Of a stretch of 64,000 nucleotides of DNA, positions 43,844 to 53,173 are shown in pieces; position 1 is the first letter of the stretch; each line of letters starts with the position of its first letter. The DNA comes from Collimonas sp. PA-H2 (lineage in GTDB: Bacteria; Pseudomonadota; Gammaproteobacteria; Burkholderiales; Burkholderiaceae_D): the NCBI RefSeq assembly GCF_002564105.1, contig NZ_PDBX01000001.1, positions 4,402,001-4,466,000 of the forward strand. The letters are read 5' to 3'. The translations under genes and the position numbers were made by a program. Under the pieces are notes generated by a model that worked only from the letters and a program-made list of their open reading frames with translations, was not told the DNA's origin and did not search any database.

Positions 43844-44854
43844 ATGAGCAAGGAATTGGTAATCAGAATGAGTCAGCCCGGCGACGCCGGCGTATTGCAG
43901 GCGGCAAGCATCGATTTGCCGCCGCCTGGCGCCGGCGAAGTGCGCGTGCGTCATACCGCCATCGGCGTCAATTTCGCTGACATTTATCACCGCATCGGCC
44001 TGTATCGCCTGCCTGAGCTGCCCGCAGTGCTCGGTGTCGAGGCGGCCGGCGAGGTCGAGGCCATAGGTAGCGGACCGGGCGGCCAGGATTGCAGCGACCT
44101 GCAGGTTGGCGACCGCGTGGTCTACACCGGACTGCCGGCCGGCGCCTATGCGACTGCCCGCAATGTCGCGCTGAACCGCTTGATCAGGATTCCGGCAGGC
44201 GTCAGCGACATCCAGGCCGCCGGCACTCTGCTGCGCGGCATCACTGCCTACATGCTGTTCCAGCATGTCGCCCGGGTGCGTGCCGGCGACACCGTCCTGG
44301 TCCAGGCGGCGGCCGGCGGACTGGGCCAGGTGCTGGGACAGTGGGGAGCGGCGCTGGGTGCGCGCATGATCGGCACTGTCGGCAGCGCGGGCAAGGGCGA
44401 GGTGGCCAGGAACAAGGGCTATCAGGAGGCGATTCTCTACCGGCAAATGGATTTCGTGGCCGAAGCAATGCGTCTGACCGACGGCCGCGGCGTCGATTTT
44501 GCGGTCGATGGCGTCGGCGGCGAGACCTTGAGCAAGACGCTGCAGACCGTGCGCCCGTTCGGCATGGCGGCCAGCGTCGGCCAGGCGGCATTCAGCGGCA
44601 ATGAAGACAGCGCCATTCTGCCGCTCAGCGAGCTTGGCCCTTATCGTTCCATTGCGCTGGCGCGTCCGAGCGTGTTCCGTTTCATGTCGGACCTGTCCCG
44701 CTACCGGGAAGGCGCAGAGGCAGCCCTGGTCCGGCTGGAGCAGGGCCTTGTCATGGACGTCTCACTCACGCTGCCTTTGGCGGAAGCAGCCGAAGCCCAT
44801 CGTCAGCTGGAAAGCGGCAAGACCGCCGGCGGCGTCATCCTGTTGCCCACTTAA
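43844..44854 (+). CDS. NADPH:quinone oxidoreductase (zinc-independent MDR)
   Basis: A 336-residue Qor-like enzyme reducing quinones with NADPH. GEVRVRHTAIGVNFADIYHR is the N-terminal signature, VLVQAAAGGLGQVLGQWGAA the nucleotide-binding motif, and VDFAVDGVGGETLSKTL follows. Zinc-binding cysteines of alcohol dehydrogenases are absent. The ATG at 43844 has GGAG seven bases upstream. Its presumed regulator is the broken divergent LysR gene. Confidence 0.93.
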   Translation: MSKELVIRMSQPGDAGVLQAASIDLPPPGAGEVRVRHTAIGVNFADIYHRIGLYRLPELPAVLGVEAAGEVEAIGSGPGGQDCSDLQVGDRVVYTGLPAGAYATARNVALNRLIRIPAGVSDIQAAGTLLRGITAYMLFQHVARVRAGDTVLVQAAAGGLGQVLGQWGAALGARMIGTVGSAGKGEVARNKGYQEAILYRQMDFVAEAMRLTDGRGVDFAVDGVGGETLSKTLQTVRPFGMAASVGQAAFSGNEDSAILPLSELGPYRSIALARPSVFRFMSDLSRYREGAEAALVRLEQGLVMDVSLTLPLAEAAEAHRQLESGKTAGGVILLPT

Positions 44855-44958
44855 GTTGGCGCACCTCTGACTTTTGCTTGCACGAAATATAATCCTTGAA
44901 TAGACTCGCCAGTCAGCCTATGTAAACAATGTGGCAAGTCACACAGGGATCAGATATC

Positions 44959-45852
44959 GTGCAATTGAAACTCGGTAGATTTTTCGGCATTCCCATGATC
45001 GCGCTGGCGCTGGCTTGCGTGACGGCGCAGGCGGCGACCCCAATGCACCCCTATGAGCTGGAGGGGACCGAAGTACAGAGCATTCCTTCCAAGATCCTGC
45101 ACCGGGACTATGAAATCTTCGTCAGCCTGCCGGCTTCCTATGCGACGTCGACCAAGCGCTATCCGGTGCTGTTCATCACCGACGCCAACTATGCCTTTCC
45201 GCTGATACGCAGCATCAACCGCCGCGTCAGCGACAATGGCAAGAAACTGGAAGAGTTCATCCTGGTCGGCCTGTCCTACGCCAAAGGCGACGACCCGGTC
45301 CACAGCCGCAACCGCGACTACACGCCGACCGACACCACCAACAACAGCGGCGAGCGGCCGACCGGGCAAGCGGAACCGTACCGGCAATTCATCGAAAAGG
45401 AAGTATTCCCCTTCGTCGCGGCGAACTACCGCGCGGACATGAGCCGCAAGATTTTTTCCGGGCATTCTTATGGCTCGCTGCTGGGGCTGCACATGCTGCT
45501 GACCGAACCGCAGATGTTCAATCAATACATCCTCGGCAGCCCGTCTCTCTGGTATGACAAGCGGGTCATGTTCGACATGGAGCGCAGCTACGCCGCCTCC
45601 CACAAAGACATGCCGGCCCAGGTATTCATGCTGATAGGCTCGTTCGAAACGGTCAAGTCCAAGGATCGCAATCCGCGCTATAACAAGGAAAACGACATGG
45701 TCAAGGACATGAGGGATTTCGAAGCGCGGCTGAAATCGCGCCGCTACCCCAATCTTTCGGTGCGTTCCGAGGTTATCCAGGACGAAGATCATCTGACGGT
45801 GTTTCCGGCGCTTATCACGCGCGGCCTGTTCTGGTCGTTTGCCAGCAAATGA
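44959..45852 (+). CDS. Secreted esterase of the putative esterase (Fes/IroE-like) family
   Basis: A 297-residue alpha/beta hydrolase with a signal peptide (GIPMIALALACVTAQA). KIFSGHSYGSLLGLHMLLTE carries the nucleophilic Ser, and DEDHLTVFPALI the catalytic His; the acid is probably in the GSFETVKSKDRN region. Relatives hydrolyse siderophore esters or O-acyl groups. The GTG at 44959 is chosen because AGGGA lies upstream and the signal peptide then has a proper length; an ATG at 44929 is possible. Confidence 0.85.
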   Translation: MQLKLGRFFGIPMIALALACVTAQAATPMHPYELEGTEVQSIPSKILHRDYEIFVSLPASYATSTKRYPVLFITDANYAFPLIRSINRRVSDNGKKLEEFILVGLSYAKGDDPVHSRNRDYTPTDTTNNSGERPTGQAEPYRQFIEKEVFPFVAANYRADMSRKIFSGHSYGSLLGLHMLLTEPQMFNQYILGSPSLWYDKRVMFDMERSYAASHKDMPAQVFMLIGSFETVKSKDRNPRYNKENDMVKDMRDFEARLKSRRYPNLSVRSEVIQDEDHLTVFPALITRGLFWSFASK

Positions 45853-45900
45853 ATTTTTCCGGATCGTAGCAAGTCAACGCATTACTCATGAGAGGCAAGG

Positions 45901-46428
45901 ATGGGATATTTCGACGGATTGACCAATGCAAGTTTCAAGAAGAGCCAGGATGGGAGCACCGTCTTTTACCCGTGGGGCGTGCTAGGCAAGGGACGGATTT
46001 TGCCGGACGAGGCGGCGGAAGCCAAGGTGCGCGGATTCGTGAAACGATATTACAAGATCATGCTGCCGACCGTCATCATTGTCTGTGTTATGGCCGGATG
46101 GATATGGGCCTTGCCGCTGGCAGCGATCTTCGGCGCCTGGTTTTATTTCGGTTCAAGAGCCTTGGTTGCGGCTTATCCGTATAGCGACGACAAGCTGACC
46201 TTGAAACAAGGCTACGCAAACTCAGCCATCGGGCACAATCAGTTTGTCTTGTGGCTGCTGTTCGTATTTTCAGTGTTGTTTGTGGTTGGCGGCATCTTCA
46301 TCGCTTATATCGCCAAGTCTCCCGGTCAAATGATGACGGCGGTATCGGCTATCGTTTTTTTCGGTGCTTGCGGGCTTGCCATCGGTTACATGATCAAGGT
46401 AAAGCGTGCCTTGCGCAAGGGAGAGTAA
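45901..46428 (+). CDS. Uncharacterised inner-membrane protein
   Basis: A 175-residue protein. An N-terminal soluble part (GYFDGLTNASFKKSQDGSTV) is followed by four hydrophobic segments: IMLPTVIIVCVMAGWIWALP, AAIFGAWFYFGSRALVAAY, FVLWLLFVFSVLFVVGGIFI and VSAIVFFGACGLAIGYM. The start ATG has GGCAAGG just upstream. I do not recognise a family. It lies between the esterase and the DUF1439 gene without clear linkage. Confidence 0.75.
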   Translation: MGYFDGLTNASFKKSQDGSTVFYPWGVLGKGRILPDEAAEAKVRGFVKRYYKIMLPTVIIVCVMAGWIWALPLAAIFGAWFYFGSRALVAAYPYSDDKLTLKQGYANSAIGHNQFVLWLLFVFSVLFVVGGIFIAYIAKSPGQMMTAVSAIVFFGACGLAIGYMIKVKRALRKGE

Positions 46429-46553
46429 GTGCAGCAACGTGACTTTAAACGGTGTCATTGGGCAAGCCGAGGGATTTTTTCCGGCGCGCGCTGGTCGAAG
46501 TTCGGCTGGCTAGAAAAATGGCATCCGCCATTTGACGTTTGAAAGTGACAAGA

Positions 46554-47123
46554 ATGACTATGAAGCGACGCATGTTGATCAAATCGCTGCTGGCCCTGGG
46601 CGCGCTCGGCGCTGCCGGCGGCGCCTGGGCCGGCTACAACATCTGGTCTAATGAATACACGTTTACGCAGCAACAGCTGCAGAGCGCCATCGAGCGCAAA
46701 TTTCCGCTGCGGCTGCGCTATGCGGAAGTGTTCAACGTCGATTTGAAAAGCCCGCAGCTGAGCCTCAATGCACCGCAGAACCGGGTCGTCACGTTGGTGC
46801 ATGTCAGTGTGCTCAGCCCCTTGCTGCTGGCGACGCCGTTGAACGGCAATATCACCTTGAGCAGCCGCCTGAAGTACGACAAGGCAACGCGCGCCATCCG
46901 TCTTGACAGCCCCACCGTCGACACCATCGATTTCAGCAGCGTGCCGCCGCAATACCGGGAGCAACTGAGCCAGATCGGCGCCATGGTCGCCGAGCAGGTG
47001 CTGAAGGATTACCCGATCTATACCTTTACCGCCGATGAACTGCGCCTGAGCGGGAAAACCTTCGAGCCTGGCGAGATCACGGTGCAGGCAGACGGCATCG
47101 CGGTGCAGATCAATGAAACCTGA
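46554..47123 (+). CDS. DUF1439 (YceB-like) protein
   Basis: A 189-residue protein with an N-terminal signal or anchor (MLIKSLLALGALGAAGGAWA) and a DUF1439/YceB-type domain: YTFTQQQLQSAIERKFPLRL, then QVLKDYPIYTFTADELRLSG. YceB proteins are periplasmic or lipid-anchored and of unknown function; there is no lipobox here. The ATG at 46554 is preferred over an upstream TTG. Confidence 0.82.
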   Translation: MTMKRRMLIKSLLALGALGAAGGAWAGYNIWSNEYTFTQQQLQSAIERKFPLRLRYAEVFNVDLKSPQLSLNAPQNRVVTLVHVSVLSPLLLATPLNGNITLSSRLKYDKATRAIRLDSPTVDTIDFSSVPPQYREQLSQIGAMVAEQVLKDYPIYTFTADELRLSGKTFEPGEITVQADGIAVQINET

Positions 47124-47135
47124 CGGCACTCTAGC

Positions 47136-47972
47136 CTAAGCCGGGCGCTTGCTGAAAGTCGCCTTGGTGTAAGCCAGGCTGAAACCGGCGCGTTCGGTGT
47201 TGCGGGCACTGGCGTTGGCTGGCCGGGCAGTGACGCTGGCGAGCGTACAGCCGGCGTTGCGCGCCGCATCCAGCCTGGCGTGCAAGAGCGCTAGTTGGAC
47301 TCCGCGTCCACGATAGGCCGGCAAGGTGCTGGCGATGTACAAATGCGCCAGCAAGCCGGCTGGCGTTTCTATCAGGCTCATTCCCGCCGTGCCGGCTATC
47401 TGGCCATCCACGGTCGCGGCAAACAGCCGCGTATCACTGCGCCGCAACGCGATCTGCGCCAGCGCTTCCAGCAACGCAGGCGGGCGATTTACCGCCTGCA
47501 CCGAAAATCCCGCGACCGAGTGCGTTGCAAACCTGGCGACTACCCAGGCCTGGTCGCTGATTACTTCAATTCCGTTAGCAGCGGCGGTGCGCACAACTGC
47601 CGCAGCCAGGCTGCGCACGTAAGTATTGCTGAAGGCATTGACCGCATAGCCGTGTTCTGCCAAAAGCGCCAGCGTACCGCTGTGCGCATGCGGACAAAGG
47701 TCGATCTGCGTCTCCAGCCCTTGCGTGGCATACATGCTTTCCAGTTCGGCCAGTTCAGCTGCCTGCAGCGGCGCATCCATGCCGCAGCCGGTGACGTGGT
47801 TCAGCTTGCGCCCGAAGGCCGGAGCGGTCAGCGCCGCGATGCCGCCGCAGACGGCAACAGCCCGGGCGCGCAGGTCTCCGCTCCATTCACGGTAAGCGTC
47901 GGTCTGTCTGCTTAAATGGCTGGCTTCGGCAAATTCAAGTGCTCGGGCAAGTTCGGGGCCGGTCAGGATCAT
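47136..47972 (-). CDS. GNAT family N-acetyltransferase
   Basis: A 278-residue protein: an N-terminal domain of unknown use and a C-terminal GNAT domain. The acetyl-CoA site is LYIASTLPAYRGRGVQLALL, followed by ASVTARPANASARNTERAGF and the characteristic SLAYTKATF end. The acceptor is unknown. It is convergent with the DUF1439 gene and divergent from the ClpP-like gene. Confidence 0.85.
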   Translation of the reverse strand: MILTGPELARALEFAEASHLSRQTDAYREWSGDLRARAVAVCGGIAALTAPAFGRKLNHVTGCGMDAPLQAAELAELESMYATQGLETQIDLCPHAHSGTLALLAEHGYAVNAFSNTYVRSLAAAVVRTAAANGIEVISDQAWVVARFATHSVAGFSVQAVNRPPALLEALAQIALRRSDTRLFAATVDGQIAGTAGMSLIETPAGLLAHLYIASTLPAYRGRGVQLALLHARLDAARNAGCTLASVTARPANASARNTERAGFSLAYTKATFSKRPA

Positions 47973-48081
47973 GGCGGGATCGGGGCAAGAGGGATAAGGG
48001 AAATTACTTCGGCGCAGGCGTCATTGTGTTCTATTATTTTATGCAGAGCGCAAAGACACTGCTCATATTCCCGAATAATAA

Positions 48082-49185
48082 ATGAGAACGGACCCCATGG
48101 TTTCGATGTTGCGCAATCTTGTTGCTGTTTCGATATTCCTTTGCGCGGCCAGCGCCGGTGCTGCTGTCATGACAGTACATCTGGATCGGCCGGGCCGGGC
48201 GGGGACGGACGGCTTTGATGCGCCGTGGATCATGAGCCTCGATGGCGAAATCGATGCCGCGGCGCCGGCGCGGGTAAGGGCAGCGCTGGCGCGGACCGGA
48301 TCGGCAGCCGTGGCAGCCTATCTCGATTCGACCGGCGGCGATCTGTTCGCCGGAATGGAAATCGGCCAGCTGCTGCGACAGGCCCGGGCCAACACGCATG
48401 TCGGACGCTACGTGGCGGGGCGCGGCAATCAAGGCGGCGCCGGCCTGGCGTCAGCCGTGTCGCGGCCGGGCGTTTGCTACAGCGCCTGTTCGCTGGCCTT
48501 CCTGGGCGGCGTCTACCGCTATGTCGGCGAGGGTTCGCAGTACGGCGTGCATCGCGTATCGCGCGCCTCCGGGCCGGCGGCCGGCGACCTCGATACCGGC
48601 CAGATCGTGTCGGCCGGCATCGCGCATTACATCCGGGCGATGGGCGTGGGACAGGGTTTGCTGGACCTGCTGGTGCAGCAGGGCGAACACGGCATCTACC
48701 TGCTGAGCGTTGCCGAACTGAAGACGCTGAACGTAGTCAACAACGGCCGTCTGCCTGCCGACTGGTCGCTGGAAGTGAGCGATGGCGGCGAATACTTGCG
48801 CGGCATGCAGGACACCGAATACGGTCGCGGCAAAATCGCCCTCCTGTGCGACCAGCAAAAGATCCAGATGTTCACCTTTTACCAGGTTGGCGACAAAGCC
48901 GACGCCATGGCTGTCGGCCGCTGGGCGCATTCGCTATTGCTCGACGGCGGCATGCTCGCCTTGCCGGATCCGGACAGCGTGGTGGCTGACAAGGGCGAGC
49001 TGCAAACCTTCTTCACGCTGACGCCGGAGCAGGCCGGCCGCATAGCAGCCAGCCGTTCAGTCGGCCACGCCATGCAGGCCGCGCGCGACGACGCCACCTT
49101 CATCGGCTTCAAGGTGGATATCCCGGGCGCCGCTTCTCAAAAAGTACGCGCCTTTATCAATCACTGCGTAGCGCCGCGTTCGTAG
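48082..49185 (+). CDS. Secreted ClpP/crotonase-fold protein (COG3904-like)
   Basis: A 367-residue protein with a signal peptide (LVAVSIFLCAASAGAA). The first domain has a ClpP-like pattern: IDAAAPARVRAALA, YLDSTGGDLFAGMEIGQLLR, then GVCYSACSLAFLGGVYRYVG, where the Ser in YSAC is in the position of the ClpP/SppA nucleophile, and YGVHRV with a possible catalytic His. Whether it is a protease is unproven. The C-terminal 130 residues match no known domain. Confidence 0.75.
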   Translation: MRTDPMVSMLRNLVAVSIFLCAASAGAAVMTVHLDRPGRAGTDGFDAPWIMSLDGEIDAAAPARVRAALARTGSAAVAAYLDSTGGDLFAGMEIGQLLRQARANTHVGRYVAGRGNQGGAGLASAVSRPGVCYSACSLAFLGGVYRYVGEGSQYGVHRVSRASGPAAGDLDTGQIVSAGIAHYIRAMGVGQGLLDLLVQQGEHGIYLLSVAELKTLNVVNNGRLPADWSLEVSDGGEYLRGMQDTEYGRGKIALLCDQQKIQMFTFYQVGDKADAMAVGRWAHSLLLDGGMLALPDPDSVVADKGELQTFFTLTPEQAGRIAASRSVGHAMQAARDDATFIGFKVDIPGAASQKVRAFINHCVAPRS

Positions 49186-49211
49186 CGTCGTAATTTTCCC
49201 GCGCTTCCGCA

Positions 49212-50150
49212 TCAGTCGGCCTGATAGATCATCTCGCGCGACTCGCCCATCAGGTAGGGGCGGTTGGGTTCGATCACCTCGCGCAGATAACGCCATAGCG
49301 CCGCCACCCGCGCCACATTGCGGGTTTCGGTGGCGGCCACCAACCAGAACGCGCGCTGGATATCGACCTGGCCATCCAGCACTGGCACCAGGTCTTCGCT
49401 TTGCTGGGCCAGGAAGCAGGGCAGGATCGCCAGTCCCTGGCCGCTGCGCGCCGCCGTGTACTGGGCGATCACGCTGGTGCTGCGGAAGGCGCGGAAGGCA
49501 GCCGGGGCGACGTTCTCCTTGTAGCGCAGCTCTTCGCTGAACACCAGGTCGTCGACATAGCCGATGAAGGCGTGCTGGTTGAGGTCCGGCAGCGTCTTGA
49601 TCGGGGCGTGGCGCTCCAGGTAGGCGCGGGTGGCGTACAGCTTGAGCAGGTAGTCGGTCAGCTTGGTGACCACATAGTTGCCGCTCTGCGGGCGTTCGAT
49701 GGTGACGCCGATGTCGGCTTCGCGCTTGGACAGGTTGACGAAGCGCGGCACTGGCAGCAGGTCGACCGTGATGTGCGGATGGCGTGCGCAGAAGTGCGCC
49801 AGGTGCGGCGCCAGCACGAAGGTGCCGAAGCCTTCGGTGGCGCCCAGCCGCACCTGGCCCGACAGCAGGCGGCTGTGGCCGCTCAGTTCCTCGGCGGCGG
49901 CGTACATGGTGCTTTCCATCTTTTCCGCGTATTCGATCAGGCGGTGGCCTTCGGCGGTCAGTGTGTAGCCCTGGTTGTTGCGCTCGAACAGCTGGCTGCC
50001 GATCTGTTCTTCAAAGCGGCGCATGCGGCGCGATACGGTCGAGTGGTCTATGCCCAGTTTCTTGGCGGCTTCCACCAGCCCCTGGCTGCGCGTCAGCTCC
50101 AGGAACACCCGCAGGTTGTCCCAGTCCAGCGCCGCATTTGTCGGTTTCAC
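49212..50150 (-). CDS. LysR family transcriptional regulator (mms module)
   Basis: A regulator of about 312 residues: helix-turn-helix (LEAAKKLGIDHSTVSRRMRR-like region) then a periplasmic-binding-type effector domain. GAGGAG lies six bases before the GTG at 50150, whereas it directly abuts the ATG at 50156, so GTG is chosen; a TTG at 50171 falls inside a palindrome. It is divergent from the Liv-type binding protein and MmsA/MmsB genes and is their probable activator. Confidence 0.9.
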   Translation of the reverse strand: MKPTNAALDWDNLRVFLELTRSQGLVEAAKKLGIDHSTVSRRMRRFEEQIGSQLFERNNQGYTLTAEGHRLIEYAEKMESTMYAAAEELSGHSRLLSGQVRLGATEGFGTFVLAPHLAHFCARHPHITVDLLPVPRFVNLSKREADIGVTIERPQSGNYVVTKLTDYLLKLYATRAYLERHAPIKTLPDLNQHAFIGYVDDLVFSEELRYKENVAPAAFRAFRSTSVIAQYTAARSGQGLAILPCFLAQQSEDLVPVLDGQVDIQRAFWLVAATETRNVARVAALWRYLREVIEPNRPYLMGESREMIYQAD

Positions 50151-50162
50151 TTGCATCTCCTC

Positions 50163-50182
50163 GCTTTGCAAAAATGCAAAGC
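50163..50182. promoter_or_regulatory. LysR-type operator palindrome upstream of the mms module
   Basis: GCTTTGCA-AAAA-TGCAAAGC is a perfect eight-base inverted repeat and contains the LysR T-N11-A pattern. It sits just before the regulator gene. A second, weaker pair ATTATTG...CAATAAT is at 50191-50214, giving the two-site layout usual for divergent LysR promoters. Confidence 0.6.
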
Positions 50183-50302
50183 CATTGTGGATTATTGTCT
50201 ATTGTTCCAATAATAATGCACATGCAGAATGTCTCTACAGAAAATTTTATAAAAACGACGTAGGGTATGCATTACATGCCACCTTGCAAACAGGAGACAA
50301 GG

Positions 50303-51526
50303 ATGACAAAGCGCAGGCTGCTTGCAGCTGGTTCGGCCGTGGTCTTTTCGTTAACGGGTTTGCTGGCGCTCAGCCAGGCGCAGGCCCAGGACAGCGATGT
50401 CTACAAGGTCGGCATCCTGACCGATATGTCGGGTCCGTATGCGGCGATGGGCGGGCCGGGCTCGGTGGCAGCGGCCAAGATGGCTATCGAGGATTGCATG
50501 AAGGCCGAATGCAAGGGCATGAAGATCGAACTGCTCACTGCGGATCACCAAAACAAGGCGGACATCGGCGCTTCCAAGGCGCGTGAATGGATAGACCGCG
50601 ACAAGGTCGACGCCATCGCCGACCTCACCAATTCCTCGGTGGCGCTGGCGGTGCAAAAGCTGATCCGCGACAAGGGCGGCATCGCCATGTACAGCGGCCC
50701 GGCCACCACCGTGCTGACCAACGCCGAATGCGCGCCTAACGGCTTCCACTGGATGTTCGACACCTATTCGCAAGCGGCCGGCGCTGCTGCCGCCTTGACC
50801 AAGATGGGGCAGAAATCCTGGTATTTCGTCACGGTCGACTACGCCTTCGGCCAATCGCTGGAAAAAGATGCGGGCGATGTCGTCAAGAGCCTGGGCGGCA
50901 CGGTAGTCGGTTCGGTGCGCCATCCCTTGAACGCCAGCGACTTCTCGTCCTTCCTGCTGCAGGCGCAGAGTTCGAAAGCACAAGTGATCGGCCTGGCAGA
51001 TGGCGGCCAGGATACGGTGAATGCGATCAAGGCTGCACGCTCGTTCGGCGTCGGCAGCAAGAACCAGCGCCTGGCGGCCTTGCTGGTGTTCCTGTCGGAT
51101 GTCCATGCGCTCGGCCTCAACGATGCCCAGGGACTGGTCTACACCGACGGTTTCTACTGGGATTTCGACAGCGATACGCGCGCCTTTTCCAAGCGCTTTG
51201 AAGCGCTCAACAAAGGCAGCAAGCCGACCATGGTGCATGCCGGCGTCTACTCCAGCGTGTATCACTACCTGAAAGCCGCGGCGGCGACCAAGTCGCACGA
51301 CTGGAAGGTCGTGACCCAGAAAATGCGGGAAATTCCTATCCACGATGCGGTCATGCGCAATGCTTCCATCCGTCCTGATGGCCGCGTGATCCATGACATG
51401 TATCTGTACCAGGTCAAGACGCCGGCCGAATCGAAAGCACCTTGGGATTATCTCAAGCTGCTGTCGACGATCCCGGCGCAGCAGGCGTTCAAGCCTATGG
51501 ATGCTTCCTGCTCCCTGACCAAATAA
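50303..51526 (+). CDS. Branched-chain amino acid-type ABC transporter substrate-binding protein
   Basis: A 407-residue Liv-type periplasmic binding protein. The signal peptide (VVFSLTGLLALSQAQA) is followed by YKVGILTDMSGPYAAMGGPG, the standard first lobe. GFHWMFDTYSQAAGAAAALT and WYFVTVDYAFGQSLEKDAGD are the usual middle segments. No permease or ATPase genes are near, so it must use components from elsewhere or act as a sensor. GGAG lies eight bases before the ATG. It heads an operon with mmsA and mmsB. Confidence 0.92.
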   Translation: MTKRRLLAAGSAVVFSLTGLLALSQAQAQDSDVYKVGILTDMSGPYAAMGGPGSVAAAKMAIEDCMKAECKGMKIELLTADHQNKADIGASKAREWIDRDKVDAIADLTNSSVALAVQKLIRDKGGIAMYSGPATTVLTNAECAPNGFHWMFDTYSQAAGAAAALTKMGQKSWYFVTVDYAFGQSLEKDAGDVVKSLGGTVVGSVRHPLNASDFSSFLLQAQSSKAQVIGLADGGQDTVNAIKAARSFGVGSKNQRLAALLVFLSDVHALGLNDAQGLVYTDGFYWDFDSDTRAFSKRFEALNKGSKPTMVHAGVYSSVYHYLKAAAATKSHDWKVVTQKMREIPIHDAVMRNASIRPDGRVIHDMYLYQVKTPAESKAPWDYLKLLSTIPAQQAFKPMDASCSLTK

Positions 51527-51601
51527 AAATTCAATCCGGGGGCGGCCCGGACTGCGCCTGTTTTCGCCTATGTTTTGTTTTTCATTTTGAAGGAAGTCAT
51601 C

Positions 51602-53101
51602 ATGTCCATCCCAAACGTCCCGCTCTACATCGGCGGCAAAACTGTACAGTCCACCAGCACTGAATGGCGCGACGTCCTCAATCCGGCCACCCAGGAAGTC
51701 GTGGCGCGGGTGCCGTTCGCCACCAAGGCGGAAGTCGACCATGCGGTCGCCAACGCCAAGCAGGCCTTCGCCAGCTGGCGCAATACCTCGCTGGCGCAGC
51801 GCATGCGCATCATGCTCAAGTTCCAGCAGCTACTGCGTGAAAATATCGCGCCGCTGGCTGAACTGATCACCCGCGAACACGGCAAGACCCTGCCGGATGC
51901 CGAAGGCGAAGTGATGCGCGGCCTGGAAGTGGTCGAGCACGCCTGTTCCATCACCTCGCTGCAGATGGGCGAGCTGGCGGAAAACGCCGCCAGCGGCGTC
52001 GATGTCTACACCATCAACCAGCCGCTCGGCGTCGGCGCCGGCATTACCGCTTTCAACTTCCCTGTGATGCTGCCTTGCTTCATGTTCCCGGTGGCGGTCG
52101 CTTGCGGCAATACCTTTATCCTCAAACCGTCCGAGCAGGATCCGTCGTCCTCGCTATTCCTGGTAGAGCTGGCGCAGCAGGCCGGGCTGCCGCCGGGCGT
52201 GCTGAACGTGGTGCATGGCGGCCCCGACGTCGCCAACATGCTGTGCGATCACCCTGATATCAAGGCGATTTCCTTCATCGGCTCGACCAGCGTCGGCACC
52301 CATATCTATCGCCGCGCCAGCGAAGCCGGCAAGCGCGCGCAGTGCATGATGGGCGCGAAGAACCATTGCATCGTGCTGCCGGACGCCAACAAGGACCAGG
52401 CCATCAACAACCTGCTGGGCGCGGCGTTTGGCGCTGCCGGCCAGCGTTGCATGGCGAACTCGATGGTGCTGCTGGTCGGCAAGGCGCGCTCCTGGCTGCC
52501 GGAAATCGTTGAGCGTTCGCGCGGCCTGAAGATTGGCCCGGGCAGCGACCGTAAGGCGGACCTCGGGCCGATGGTGTCGAAAGCCGCCAAGGCGCGTACC
52601 GAGCGCCTGATCGGCACGGGCGTGGAGCAGGGCGCGCAGCTGCTGCTGGATGGCCGCAATTGCGAGGTGGCCGGCTATCCCGAGGGTAATTTTGTCGGGC
52701 CGACGATTTTCTCCGGCGTTACCGAGAAAATGGATATCTATACGCAAGAGATTTTCGGTCCGGCCATGTGCGTGGTCGAGCTGGAGACGCTGGACGAGGC
52801 GATCGCTTTCATCAACGCCAATCCGAACGGCAACGGTACCTCGATCTTCACTTCCTCGGGTTGGGCGGCGCGCAAGTTCCAGAACGAGATCGACGTCGGC
52901 CAGGTCGGCATCAACGTGCCGATTCCTGTGCCGGTGGCTTACTTCAGCTTCACCGGTTCGCGCGCGTCGAAGCTGGGCGACCTCGGTCCTAACGGCAAGC
53001 AGGCGGTGCAGTTCTGGACCCAGACCAAGACCGTGACCGCGCGCTGGTTTGCGCCGGATGCGGATGGCGGCGAAATCAATACCACCATTTCCATGAAGTG
53101 A
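51602..53101 (+). CDS. mmsA: CoA-acylating methylmalonate-semialdehyde dehydrogenase
   Basis: A 499-residue ALDH converting methylmalonate or malonate semialdehyde to propionyl- or acetyl-CoA. Cys283 in [14 protein letters not shown] is the nucleophile, and the QRCMA context is specific to the MmsA branch. [20 protein letters not shown] is the cofactor region, and the late [17 protein letters not shown] segment is also MmsA-like. GAAGGAAG precedes the ATG. With mmsB it forms the distal valine degradation pathway. Confidence 0.94.
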   Translation: MSIPNVPLYIGGKTVQSTSTEWRDVLNPATQEVVARVPFATKAEVDHAVANAKQAFASWRNTSLAQRMRIMLKFQQLLRENIAPLAELITREHGKTLPDAEGEVMRGLEVVEHACSITSLQMGELAENAASGVDVYTINQPLGVGAGITAFNFPVMLPCFMFPVAVACGNTFILKPSEQDPSSSLFLVELAQQAGLPPGVLNVVHGGPDVANMLCDHPDIKAISFIGSTSVGTHIYRRASEAGKRAQCMMGAKNHCIVLPDANKDQAINNLLGAAFGAAGQRCMANSMVLLVGKARSWLPEIVERSRGLKIGPGSDRKADLGPMVSKAAKARTERLIGTGVEQGAQLLLDGRNCEVAGYPEGNFVGPTIFSGVTEKMDIYTQEIFGPAMCVVELETLDEAIAFINANPNGNGTSIFTSSGWAARKFQNEIDVGQVGINVPIPVPVAYFSFTGSRASKLGDLGPNGKQAVQFWTQTKTVTARWFAPDADGGEINTTISMK

Positions 53102-53173
53102 TGAGGCAGCCTGCCGCAATAGTGAAAACGACGGCGGCAGGCCATGCAAGACCACGCAAGAAAGAGACCTACC

